Shown here piece by piece: positions 48,099-58,954 of a DNA stretch of 64,000 nucleotides. The notes under the pieces are model-generated. The model did not search any database. It saw only the letters and a program-made list of their open reading frames with translations, and was not told the origin of the DNA. The stretch covers positions 2,792,501-2,856,500 of the forward strand of contig OX344758.2 of assembly GCA_947034885.2 (NCBI GenBank), read 5' to 3'. Position numbers and translations under genes: made by a program. The stretch is from Thuidium tamariscinum (taxonomy: Eukaryota; Streptophyta; Bryopsida; Hypnales; Thuidiaceae). How positions within the stretch are numbered: the stretch's first letter is position 1; each line of letters begins with the position of its first letter.

Positions 48099-50109
48099 CT
48101 GCACCCCAACCACCCAAAGCCCAGAACATCCAAAACAACGTGCACAGAAAAGAAATTGACAGGAACAACACAAAAACCACCGATCTAGAAACAATGGCTG
48201 CAATCCAGCACCGAAACCTCAACACCTCAAGCCCACCCCAAGCCCACAAGGTTGCAATCCTACATACATCAACACCCAGAGACCACCGTCAGCCAAGGAA
48301 GCACAGCCAAAACAAATGGAAACAAAAACAAATGCAAGAGGGCAATTACCAATACAAACACAAGGAGGAATTGCAAACCAGAGGCTTCAACCACGATCGA
48401 CGAAGAGCGAATTCAAATGCAAAACTCCAGCACCGATTGCAGAACACTAGTTCTCAATTGTACAGCTATGGAAGACACACACAGAGAAGAAAACCAACAT
48501 CGCAAAATCAAGCGTGGTGAAGAGGAAACGAACACCTATTTTATGTCGGATCATGGCACCGTTTGATCGCCTCAACACGCCTCTAATTCCAGACTACTGT
48601 TAATGCAAGAGTCAAGGACCCAGAGGAACCGATCCCCAAACTGTCCAAGAATTTGACAGCAGGAAGGAAGTGGCATTGGCGCGATGGCGCTTGAAGATTC
48701 AAGAAAATGCATAGTTTCAAATGGAGGAGCGAGTGAGCAACATGGCGGCTTTCCCAGCCAAGGAGGGAAACAAATTTTGAAACACAACGTTATCATGGAA
48801 GGATCCAAGGATTGCATTGAATGCAGGAGTTAATGCGAGCAAGATGCCAGAGCGCTGCTCTGAGAGTGTGATTGCTATAGTAAATGCTACTAGGGGGATG
48901 CTTAGGGAGAGAGATGAGCTATCCCCCCAAAGCAACCCTAAAACCTTCAACCAAAATCCAGGCTCATCTGGGCCATCCAATGTCGTAGCGCCTGCGATCT
49001 TCAACCATCGGATCTCGAAGGCGTGGGCTAATCGTAGCCGCTAGATGAAGCCGCCCGGCTCCCAGATTGACGCTTCAGATCGCGAGATTGCGACTGCTTG
49101 GGTTTTGGTTAGCAAATCCATGCTACAGGTAGATGCAAAAAATGTACATAATGGCGAGTTAAGCACACAGCGTTTTGGGATTCTGGCTCAAAATCTTTCT
49201 TAGAGCTTTAATTTTCCCATATACCTGTAGCAGCAAGATTTGATTGGTAGAAATCCTACGAAAATTAGCCAGTTTGGTGATCATTGCTGCTCTCCTCCCC
49301 CTACGACCCTCCTCTGCCCCCCCTGCGACCTCGACCTCCCTCCTCTTTTCTTTGTCTGCTTCGCACCTCCCATGAACTCTAGTACACTGATTGTGTCTGG
49401 ATTGAGTTGCTCCTTTGAATTTTTGGATTTTCAAATCGATTTGTGGAAAACGGTGTTTGATTTCTTGTATTGTGGTGGTCAGCATTCCCAGAATATATAT
49501 ATATATATATATATACAATAATTTGCAGCAATGCTATATTTGTGACTAATACGGGGCTATTTCTGCAATTTATCATAAATTACTGTAGAAGGCACTCAAT
49601 AAATTCTGGAAAAAAAGGTTAAATTATGCATTAATTTATTTTTCTTCAAAAGAGTGCAACTTGCAACAAGTGCACCAATTTGGTATATTTAGAGGGCTAA
49701 TTCCCATTGGTTGTTCCAACTAAAATTGAAAACTACTTTAAAAGTTTGTGCAAAAATGGCGATTTCTTTATATGTTTGATTGCCTTCATTGCTCATGCCA
49801 AGTCTTCACATCAACACAAGTCCAAAACCATTGCTTAGAAAACAACAAGCCATTGCTCACAAACAATGAACCAACTGAACCAAACCAATTGAATCAATCT
49901 CTTAGTTGAATCAAATAGCCAAAATCAATTAAACAAATCTCTCAATTGAACAAACAATTTCATGAAAATTCTACAAAACACCTAGAATTGCTGAAGTGAA
50001 GGTCTCCTAAACCCTAGGTTGCAAGGAGGAAGACATGTGAAGTGATGGGTGCGACATAGATAGCCTAGATGAAGCTGCCAATATTGAAAATTGACCATTT
50101 AGGTAAGAT
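48099..50109. other. 5' side of hAT-2 and spacer; TA microsatellite at 49493-49515
   Basis: 48099-49050 is probably leader or promoter of the transposase, with no conserved frame. A (TA) run of about 11 units lies at 49493-49515. A 119-codon minus frame across it (49518-49159) looks spurious. Confidence 0.5.
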
Positions 50110-50330
50110 TTTTGCTAACCCTATTCCAGCATGCAAGCAAATGAAAGCTAAAACCAAATTGGATGAATATGTGGTTTTGCAACCTTTTATTTGCGAGGTG
50201 AGAAAACTTGCTCAAATCTCGATTTCAGACTTGATTTCCACAATATAATTTTAGCGCACACAAAATCTAAGTAGAACCCGAGCGAATTTTAGCCACTTTA
50301 GGAAACGCTTATGGTGGTACAAAGAAGAGT
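50110..50330 (+). repeat. Upstream homology block shared by hAT-2 and hAT-3 (copy at hAT-2)
   Basis: From 'ttgctaaccctat' to 'gcgaattttagccacttt' it matches 58188-58380 in order with gaps. It may be the outer 5' part of the hAT element or flanking DNA duplicated with it. Confidence 0.5.
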
Positions 50331-51640
50331 TGTTTCAATGTTGCCAAACATGCATAGAATGAGGATCTATTGCTCCTAAAAAATAGGATCTAAAATTTAA
50401 AGTCTCTTCTACGTCACTCAAGTATTGAGAGAGATGAGGATGTTCCTTGTACATCTTCATGACATTAAGATATGCATTATTAAAATGTGTGCAAGTTTTA
50501 TGTGGTGTGGTATGAAATATTGCTAGATTCCTAAGTCTTTCATGATATAATTGTGAAAGATTGCAAAATTGAGAAAGATTTCAGTTCACTTCCAATGCAA
50601 TTTTCTCCCTGCTACTCATCTCCAATTCATCTTTGTATTTACATTTTTGTATTTGCATTGGATAAAGAACATTGAATTTGTATATCAGTGTTGGTTTTGT
50701 TTTGATGTAGTTATTTTGGGTATGTTCGTTGGGTCAGTGGCTTGACTTCAAAATCATGCATTTCATGAAGTCTTGTTGCAATTAACTTCTTGAACCAAGT
50801 GCATGCCAATCAACGGACATGCTGGTAAAGTATTGTACTATCGTACTAGGGTTGTTGAATTTCATAGCATCCCAGCCAGGAAAGTGCCTGCTTGACTGAT
50901 GGCCAAGTTGAATTGACCCCTCGCTGAAATATTTTGTTTTCCATGCATGATAAAATTTTCAAATTTTGAATTCATGTTTGCAATCAGAGACCCCAAATCA
51001 GCTCAAAGGGGTGCATGAAGTAAATGAAGGTCCTATAATGGACCATCTTAGGGCTGAAACTGAATTATAGGGAGGTAAAACTTCTAGAAATATTTTTCAG
51101 CAAAATTTCCTTGAAAGACAAGTAGAATTGACATCTAACCCAATTCATTTTGTATTTTTTGGAGCTTTATGGAATTAGTTACCAAATTTTGAAGTTGAAG
51201 TGCTATAGGGCTCTAAAATGGAGCATTGCCTAAAATGTACACAGTTTTTACGTCATTGAAGGCTATGAAAAAGAAACATGTACAAACTGTCTACATTTAA
51301 GATAGGGCTCCATTTTAATTCCCGCTCCATTTAAGGACCTCCTACCTTAAGCACAAAATAGGGGATTCTTTTTCCCTTGCACCCTTGTACAAACAACACT
51401 AATTAAAATGCACCTCCTTAAATTGATCTTCGGCTATGTTACTAAGTTCTCCAACTTTGAGCCCTTGTACAATAATATTCAACTCTTTACCAAAAGCTCT
51501 AGCTGCTTTTTTGACAAGCCTGTGTATGTATGAACCCTCTACCATTTCAGCCTCAAAATTCAACAACTAATTCTACATAACTTCAAAAAAGAGCAATAGA
51601 TTCAACGAACTTCAAATTCCTAATCCTATCTAGTACTAAG
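50331..51640. other. AT-rich spacer
   Basis: No gene. Includes the repeat remnant related to 35800-35990 (about 50910-51370). A short inverted repeat lies at about 51210-51340 ('gggctctaaaatggagc' against 'gctccatttta'). Confidence 0.45.
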
Positions 51641-52385
51641 TTTACCCCTAAAGTCCTAAGCTACATTTCTTAGCAATATAAGTTTTTTGGGCAACTCACT
51701 ACGAGTGGAGTTTTTATGTTTTTTCTTTGAAATGTTTACCCAAGATGTGCCCGAAGAGTAGCTTTAAGGCCCAACCATTTTCATAACTTTTCACTATGTG
51801 GTTAAAAATTTATGGCATGATATGTTGTTTTCTTTACTCCGAGGGCAGCCTGGGTAGCTGAAAAAACTTCTTTAAAAAACTTTTTTTTCAAAAGTGAAAT
51901 TTCAAATTGATTCTCTAGGTTTTTACAAACATGGGAAGCTCTGATTCATTCCATTTAGATTAAAGAGTCAAAAGTTATGAGGAATTTTAGTTTGCAGGTA
52001 GGTATAGTTTTCAAAAATTCCATGCCTACCCGCAAACTAAAATTCCTCATAACTTTTGACTCCTTAATCCAAATGAAATGAAACAAAGCTTCCCATGTCT
52101 GTAAAAACCTAAAGAATCAATTTGAAATTTCACTTTTGAAAAAAAAAAATTGAAAAAAAAATTTCAGCTGCCCAGGCTGCCCTTCGAGTAAAGAAAACAA
52201 CATATCATGCCATAACTTTTTTAACCACATAGTGAAAATTTATGAAAATTGTTGGGCCTTAAAGCTACTCCTTAACACATCTTGTGTAAAAATTTCAAAG
52301 AAAAAAAAATAAAAACTCCATTCATAGTGAGCTGCCCAAAAAACTTATGTTGCCAAAAAACGCAACTCAAGGCTTTAAGGGTTAA
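51641..52385. mobile_element. 745-bp foldback of the TTAA-bounded family
   Basis: The left end reads TTTACCCCTAAAGTCC (51641), the right end, on the other strand, TTAACCCTTAAAGCC (52385). Arms of about 370 bp (51641-52010 and 52017-52385) are complementary along nearly their whole length with almost no loop. Each arm is homologous to the left end of element A at 9039-9420. A transcript through it would fold into a long, nearly continuous duplex. Confidence 0.85.
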
Positions 52386-52802
52386 GTTAAACCATCCAAC
52401 CCCAGATAGATGAGCATATGCACACAAGTATACACAGACACACATGTTGGGTGGACTCCTAATATTGTGCGATACAATGTGCGATGGATGCAGTTGGATC
52501 CCAAGTACAAACAACATTTTGTGTTTGGATAGTGAATCATTATCCAACATGTCTTTAAAACAACACAACCAAAGCAAAAAAACAAATGAAGACAAATTAA
52601 AAATTAAAATTTTTTGTGGGTTCAAAAATCACTTGGAGGTCAATAACTTATGTGTACACTATCATCCAATTTGGCTTGCTGTCCTGTCTTATACTGTACT
52701 ACAATTGTAAGAACTTCAGAAGCAATGGATATAAGAGACTTGAAATTCTAGATCCTACTCTTTAGGTGCTCTACATCTTCATTTCACACAAGTTTGACAA
52801 CT

Positions 52803-52925
52803 TTAACCCCTAAAGGACTACAACTATGTTTCCACCAAAACTGCTCCAAAACTGTCATTTCTAGGACAGCTACCAAATTTCAGAAAAAAAAACATTTTTT
52901 GACATTTGTAACCAGCGATCCCGGA
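52803..52925 (+). repeat. Terminus of another TTAA-family element
   Basis: TTAACCCCTAAAGGACTACA, then sequence matching the complement of 10600-10734, including the phrase AAAAAACATTTTTTGACA. Similarity fades after about 120 bp and no partner end is clear. Confidence 0.65.
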
Positions 52926-53491
52926 ATACATTTCCCTGAATTAGCGGAACTGCTCCTGACCTGTCAGACAAAAAGTAGTTTTTGCCAGTTTCTTAAGAAA
53001 TTATAAAAAGCGGTTGATACCCGGTAATGCGGGTGGGATATATTTATTTAATTTTCTTCATTTTTAGTAAAAGGCAGTTTGCAACATGTGTAAGAAATCA
53101 GTGTATGAATGTGGCTACATTTTTTTTACTTTGTTGGGTCGGATTGCTAAGTGGAAGAATGATTTTTACAGAAGTTGCGATTTTCAAGTATATCTTCCTT
53201 CCTTTATTTCCTGCAAGTGAATGCTTTGAACCCAACTCATAGCAAAGGATAGCAAACAGAAAACAAAGAATGCCCTCACAACAACCTTACACATTGCACA
53301 AGGTAGAGAAGCAAATTCAGTAAAATCAAGAGAGTACAAACTAAAATCCACTACAAAACAACAGAATTGATGCATCCACACTCCAAAGCATGAACTCAAA
53401 TCTACAAAATGCACAGGACGCAAAACCATATAGGCATACACTGACAAGAAAAACCATGTACAGAAACTGATCTTTATTAACAATTTTACAT
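52926..53491. other. Left flank / 3' part of hAT-3
   Basis: Probable 3' UTR side of hAT-3 and flank. Small frames match nothing, and the left terminal repeat was not found. Confidence 0.4.
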
Positions 53492-53559
53492 GTGACTAAC
53501 AAGGGATTTGAACCCTCCTTGCTCCAAGAGCAAGTCTGCCCTACTGCAGTGTTAGTCAC
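53492..53559 (-). other. tRNA-like sequence in the hAT-3 3' region, full cloverleaf plan
   Basis: The 68 nt on the minus strand have ends complementary over 10 bp (GTGACTAACA / TGTTAGTCAC), a D-arm-like CTGC/GCAG stem and an anticodon-like arm CTTGC/GCAAG with a 7-nt loop. The T arm is GAGGG/CCCTT around TTCAAAT, with a perfect B-box match GGTTCAAATCC. The variable region has zero length and loop position 33 is C, so it should not be a working tRNA. It lies 280 nt after the transposase stop on the coding strand. Confidence 0.65.
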
Positions 53560-53838
53560 CTGCACACCACAAAACAATCAAACAACATTAAAAACACAAG
53601 TTAGAATGGAAACTAAGTATTGTTGAAGTTGCTCCAAAGTTGCCGCCTGCCTCCATGTCTCCAATGCTCCAAGTCTCCAACTAGTCTTCCACTCCTCCTT
53701 GCAAGTGTGCACCACCAATCACATCCAAGCAACGATTTCTATGTCAAGGAAATTCATAAGTTGGGTTCCAAAGCCAGCTTAATCTCATGAAAACTAAGGA
53801 TTGCGGATGGAGGAGGATAATGATCAAACAGTCGCAGA

Positions 53839-56800
53839 TCACACATCTCCATGGCAACCTACTTTCACTGCATCCTTCCAAGACTGAATTGCTTCCTTAT
53901 AAGGGAAGTTCTCTAAAGTGTAATACTTTTGGCCAAACATGCGGACCACCAAAGGCAAGTGCTTGCCCAGCCTGTTCCTCTAGCAAGACTTCAGAAATTT
54001 CGGCGTGGAGAAGCAGCGTTCATCCTCCACCGAGCCAAGGACTAGACAGCAGCCAATTTCAGCAACCTTAAAGTACTCATAAATGAGTTTCTTCAAGTGC
54101 CGTGACTGGGATAGATTCCGCCAAAGCAAAATCACAGGATTCACATCGGAAGCAGATGAAAGGGCTGCGTCACAATTCGACTTCATGGTCGTTTTGAACA
54201 AACCTTGTTGATTGTCAAGGCAGGAACCAGACAGCATTTCAGGTGCAGTGAACAGTCTTTCCTACAGCGACTTGCCTACATTCAAGACTTTGGGGTGAGA
54301 GTAAAACCATTTTAGGACTGCCAAGTGATGGGCAAAACTATCATCCGCCCTTGGCTGCTTCTAATACTGTGGATATATGATTCCAAACTCGTCAAACAAT
54401 TCCTGCTGAAGGAAGCGCCTATCGAGCTCATCAGACAGGGACTGCGCAATTTCTGCGAAATCCGAGAGACTGAAATTATTGAGCACAGGTGGATTTTCGG
54501 CATTGAGTTCAATAACAAGGTCAGGAATTCAGTTGCTGGACAATCCGAGAAGGCTCGATAGATACATAGAGTTAAACATGAAGTCATTTTTAATGAAGCC
54601 TAATGAATTGATTGGATCAAGTAATTGAAGTCAAAGTAATTGCATTAAGCAGAATGAATTGAAACTCAATGAAGCAAAGCAAAACAAAAATGATGTCCAA
54701 CACTCCTATAGTCCTATTACATTTCAGTAAAAAAAAGCCTGCATTTACCTCAAAAACAGGCACAAAAGAAAGCCACAGCCGAAAAAAGGGGCCACTTACC
54801 TTAAAAAAATGAGAATAGAAGTTGGCTTGACCTAAAGATCCAACAGAAACTGAAAGATCAAGAACATGCACTAGCAAACTGAAATTATAAGAAAAAACAA
54901 CTGAAAATTAAGATATAACAATTGCAATATTAAGACAGAATAAGATAATTCAGAGAAACAAAGCACAAATCAAGAAAAAAAATGGGAAGTTTAAGTTAAA
55001 TCAAATGAGAGATTAACAAAGGAAACTGAAATGAAGGAAAAAATGGGAAGACTAAGTTACAACAAAAGAGAGATTAACAAAGTCAACTGATATTAAGGAA
55101 AAAAATGGGAAGATTAACATAAAACAAAAGAGAGATTAACAAACTAAACTAAAATTAAGGAAAAAAATGGGAAGAGTAAATTAAAACAAAGAAGAGATTA
55201 AGAAAGAAAACTGGAATTAAAGAAAAAAATGGATAGATTAACATAAACAGCAAAAGAGAGATTAACAAACTAAACTAAAATTAAGGAAAAAAATGGGAAG
55301 AGTACTTAAATTAAAACAAAGAAGAGATTAAGAAAGAAAACTAGAATTCAAAGAAAAAATGGGAAGATTTAAATTCAAACAAAGTAGACATCAACAAAGG
55401 AAGTTGGCAAATTTAGAAGAAGAAATGAAAGATTAAAAAAAAGGGACAGCAAAGGGAACATACCAGCAAACTGCTGCTGCACATTGCTCTACGTTTGCAA
55501 GAAATGCTCTTCCGTTACAAAAAACTGGTCTCCAGTGATCTTGCAATGACATCAGGCGTAAACGTTGTTGCACCCAAAGTTAAAGAGCAAGTATGGAGTG
55601 CTGCTCTGATCAGACATCCTCCACTCCATTGGGATTTCGGAACAAGACAATGTGATCAGTTCCTGATAACATTGGAACTCAGGGCCCAAGAATGCTGTCA
55701 CCTGATCGACGAACATCCTGGCTAGGTCCGCCTAGCATACCTTCACCGATTGCAAAAAATCACAGATGAATATGTCTCGTGATTGTGAAAGCTTGATCAA
55801 ACAGTGAACAACGTTCAGAAGCGGGATAAAGCAAGCCAAAGACAAGAGGACCTCTATATCAGTCAAGTAATCGAAATTAGTGGTCGCTGCAGCATTGGCT
55901 TTAGCGGACATATCAAGGCCCATTTTAACTAGAAGAGTTTTGTACTCCGACAGGATGCGCTTAGCAGGGCTTTGCATTGAGATCCATCGAGTCTCAAATT
56001 TCTCAACATCTTGTTACCCTTAGTTTCTATGAGATCAGCCAGCTTCTGTAACTCAGACTGTCGCTTGTGGCTGCGACAGAAATATGCATACAGAGACTGA
56101 TAAAAAGTTTCCAGTCGAGAGACTAGAGGGTAGTTCGAAAGAGTTTCAACCACCAAATTGATGCGATGACTGGCACAACTAGCTCCAAGGCAAAATGGAG
56201 CCCATTTCTCCTTGATCTGGGTAGTGACCCCAGTTTTAGGACCCTGAAATGTGCTCACTCCATCTGCCCCGAAAGAGACAAGTTTACTAGCGATGTGTTT
56301 ACAGCTGAGACCATCCTCGCCAAGTAAGGCATGCATAATGACGTCTGTGAGATGATCTGCAGTCCCACAGTCAGACACGCAAGAAAGATGGAGCAGGTGC
56401 GGAGTTCTCTCCCATGATTCCACAGCATATACATGAACCCCAATCCATGAAGTGTTATCTACAGCTATCACTTCATCAGCGCTAATGGAAACAAATCTAG
56501 CAGATTGTACCACAAGTTTCAAAGCAGCCATGACACTAACATGCAGATGTTTACTCATTTCCCAGCCAGACGTTTCGGACCAGTGTTTTTTAGGAACATT
56601 CTTCACCTTAAGGTGCCTCAACAAATATTGTTCACGTTCAAAATCGCACATGGGACGACCGGAACTAAGGACCTGGAACAAAGTTGAGAATTGTACTCCC
56701 TTCCTACTGGCTTCTGCGTCTAAGCCAGCAATGAGTTGATCTGCAACAGAGCCGGCCAAATGTCACCCCGCCCACACCTTCTGTAGTTCAAGATGCTTAT

Positions 56801-57337
56801 AGTTGCGTTTCGTGTACGTGTCGCCTTTCTTCAAATTTGAAGAAGGCTCACCATCAAATTTGCAGGTGCGTTTGCCCTCGTACTTCTCGAGGTTGTCACC
56901 CTTCGGCACAATGACTTTCTTTCGGCCACTCACACTTGTACAAACTTTGCACAGAACTCCGCTCAGATTACCAGCTGCGTCAAACTCCACTTCGGCCCAA
57001 GTGAATTTACAGGCCCAAACTTCCTGCCATCTCCTTGTTACGGTACTTGGGGCAACTTTTCTCCGTTTGCACGCCTTGGGTGCGCTACCAAGCTTGTCGA
57101 CATCGATCTCAAGTGGCCGATCTGCACACTCCCCAGACACCACGATTGTTTCCGAGAGCGATGGAAAATGAGGTAATGGTCTAGGTAGCGATTCTGACAA
57201 ACGTGTCTCTGAGATGCACATTACGTCTCCAGCGGGCAGCGGCAGGTATTTTCCTCGACCATGAGAATTTTGCGAAGAACCAAATGTCCTCACACGGAAG
57301 TTGTCGGGCAATTTTAACCTCGGCACCATTGGTAATC
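53839..57337 (-). pseudogene. hAT-3 transposase, heavily decayed sister of hAT-2
   Basis: It follows hAT-2 throughout: N-terminal block from 57337 (frameshift near 57300), zinc-finger-like CKVCTSVSG, D in SADEVIAVDNTSW, D in FGADGVSTFQG, CxxH in CASHRINLVVE, and the C-terminal DERCFSTPKFLKS, ending at a TGA at 53841-53839. Premature stops: TGA near 56762, TAG at 55734-55732, TGA at 55554-55552, TAG at 55491-55489, TAG at 54363-54361, TAG at 54264-54262 and TAG at 53982-53980. There is also a -1 frameshift near 56000. The intron shared with hAT-2 (about 55465-54453) has gained a 62-bp minisatellite. Clearly inactive. Confidence 0.88.
54960..55400 (-). repeat. Minisatellite of about 62 bp, about seven copies, in the hAT-3 intron
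   Basis: 'aaaaaatgggaag' recurs at about 54978, 55039, 55100, 55162, 55290 and 55354, with a variant near 55226, joined by 'agagattaacaaa'-type words. Pairs of units are more alike than neighbours, hinting at a higher-order repeat. The matching hAT-2 intron lacks it. Confidence 0.85.
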
Positions 57338-58187
57338 CTGCACCCAACCGCCCACAATCCCACACGACAGAAGCCAACACCACAAACCAAAACTCGAAGC
57401 AAAGAAAGGAGAATAACTTCCAAGTCCTGACTCCTCAACCAAACAATTGATAACTACAGCAAGAAGTGAGGAATGTCATGGATTTCACAGCATTGACAAA
57501 ATTGCAAGCTCACATCGTACAGAGAAGTGAGAGAACTCCCTTGATCAATTCACAAATGGGTTGTCTTCAGCAAGAAGCGCAAGTTGACGATCGTGGTGGG
57601 CCAAGGTCGGTTAAATACAGAAGCAATCCCCTAAACGAACATGAAGTCCTCATTTCTCAAAGGCTCAAACAGTGAAACCGTGAAACTCCGAAAGGAAAAT
57701 CTGACCCTCCTGCTCTGGGCGTTGGGCTACCGCTTACAATCTACGCGTTGCAGGTGGGGTGCCAGCCTGCCAAGCAGCCTCCATTTCCGCATTGGAGTGA
57801 ATGCGTAGGAGACAATTTCGAGTTCCAAGAAACGTCTCTCAAATTTTCACTTCAGCAAGGAATTGGCGCGCTCCCAGTTTCGAAAAATGGCGACGCTCAT
57901 TCAAATGGAGGCACTCAAGCAAGAAGGAAATCAAGGAATCAAAGTGAACACAATGAATGCAAACCTTGTACACGCAAGGTGAAGTTAATGCAAGGAGTCA
58001 TGATGTAGGCTTCAGCTAAAACACCCTAAACCTAACAGAAACTCTTGCTAACGCTTCAGTTGACAAGTTGTTGCAGGAGAGAAGACAGGAGCGAAAACAA
58101 GGTGGGCGGGGTAGGTGAACGCTGCGACAGCAACGGAGGAGATGGAGCCATGTCGCGAAGATCCAATGGCCCAGGTAAAAAAATTGC
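57338..58187. other. 5' side of hAT-3
   Basis: Probable leader or promoter of the hAT-3 transposase. Small frames match nothing. Confidence 0.4.
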
Positions 58188-58390
58188 TAACCCTAATTCA
58201 TTCACGCAGTGGATGAACGCTACCTGCATTTGGATGAATAGTGAATTTTGCATTTTGGTCTTGTTGGTGTTCGTAAAAATGCTCAAATCTTGGTTTTTTC
58301 ACGAAATTTCAGAATGTACATTTAGCACATCGGAAATCTTGGTAGAACTGGAGCGAAATTTAGCCACTTCAGGGAACACTGTATGTAACC
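58188..58390 (+). repeat. Upstream homology block shared by hAT-2 and hAT-3 (copy at hAT-3)
   Basis: See 50110-50330. Shared phrases include 'ttgctaaccctaattc', 'ttggatga' and 'gcgaaatttagccacttcag'. Confidence 0.5.
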
Positions 58391-58456
58391 ATAGGATCTT
58401 TTAGTGAACTAGTTTGGGAAGATGTACAAAAAATTTCAGAAATTTTCACCATGTAG

Positions 58457-58754
58457 CTAGGGGAGGACACTTCCCGTTTTTTAATAACCTACGTGCGGCG
58501 GAATTTAGGGTACATTAAAATAATCTCAGGTAAAATTTATAAAAGATTTACATATAAATTAGGGGACATTAAAAAGGCAAAGTGTTTTAAAAATAAAATA
58601 GGGATGATAATATGGCTGATTTTTCCGCTTTATGGTAAAATAGGGGCTCTTTTAATGTTGCCAAGTAATGATTACAAGTAATTGATAGCCCCCCTAAAAA
58701 TACCCCACCACCGCACGTGGGTCCCCCAAATACACAAGAAGTGTCCTCCCCGGG
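58457..58754. mobile_element. hAT-type MITE, 298 bp
   Basis: Ends are CTAGGGGAGGACACTTC and, on the other strand, CCCGGGGAGGACACTTC. A second inverted match (ACGTGCGG) lies about 35-40 bp inside. Flanks are CCATGTAG on both sides (58449-58456 and 58755-58762), a perfect 8-bp duplication. The end sequence differs from hAT-1, so another source transposase is implied. Confidence 0.9.
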
Positions 58755-58954
58755 CCATGTAGATTGCAAGATATTAGTGTTTGAAGTTACAAAAATCAAT
58801 TTTTTTCCACTATGAAAATCCGGGCAGCTGCACTTCAGAAGGCCACATTTGTATGAAAAAATGTCCAAAATGGTTGTAACTCTTTAGATTCATTCTCCAA
58901 TTTAAGTTCTCTACGTGCTTGAAAATTTTCATATCATTTGGAATTGTACAACAT

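Noticed and set aside
47877-48520. Plus-strand frame of 164 codons at 48026-48520
   Set aside because: Lies antisense to the hAT-2 5' exon and leader, is Gln/His/Asn-rich as expected from the base composition, and matches nothing.
53839-57337. TAG read as a sense codon (altered genetic code)
   Set aside because: TAG faces Trp as well as Gln in the sister copy, frameshifts are present too, and the host genes stop at TAA or TGA with no internal TAG. Decay explains it better.
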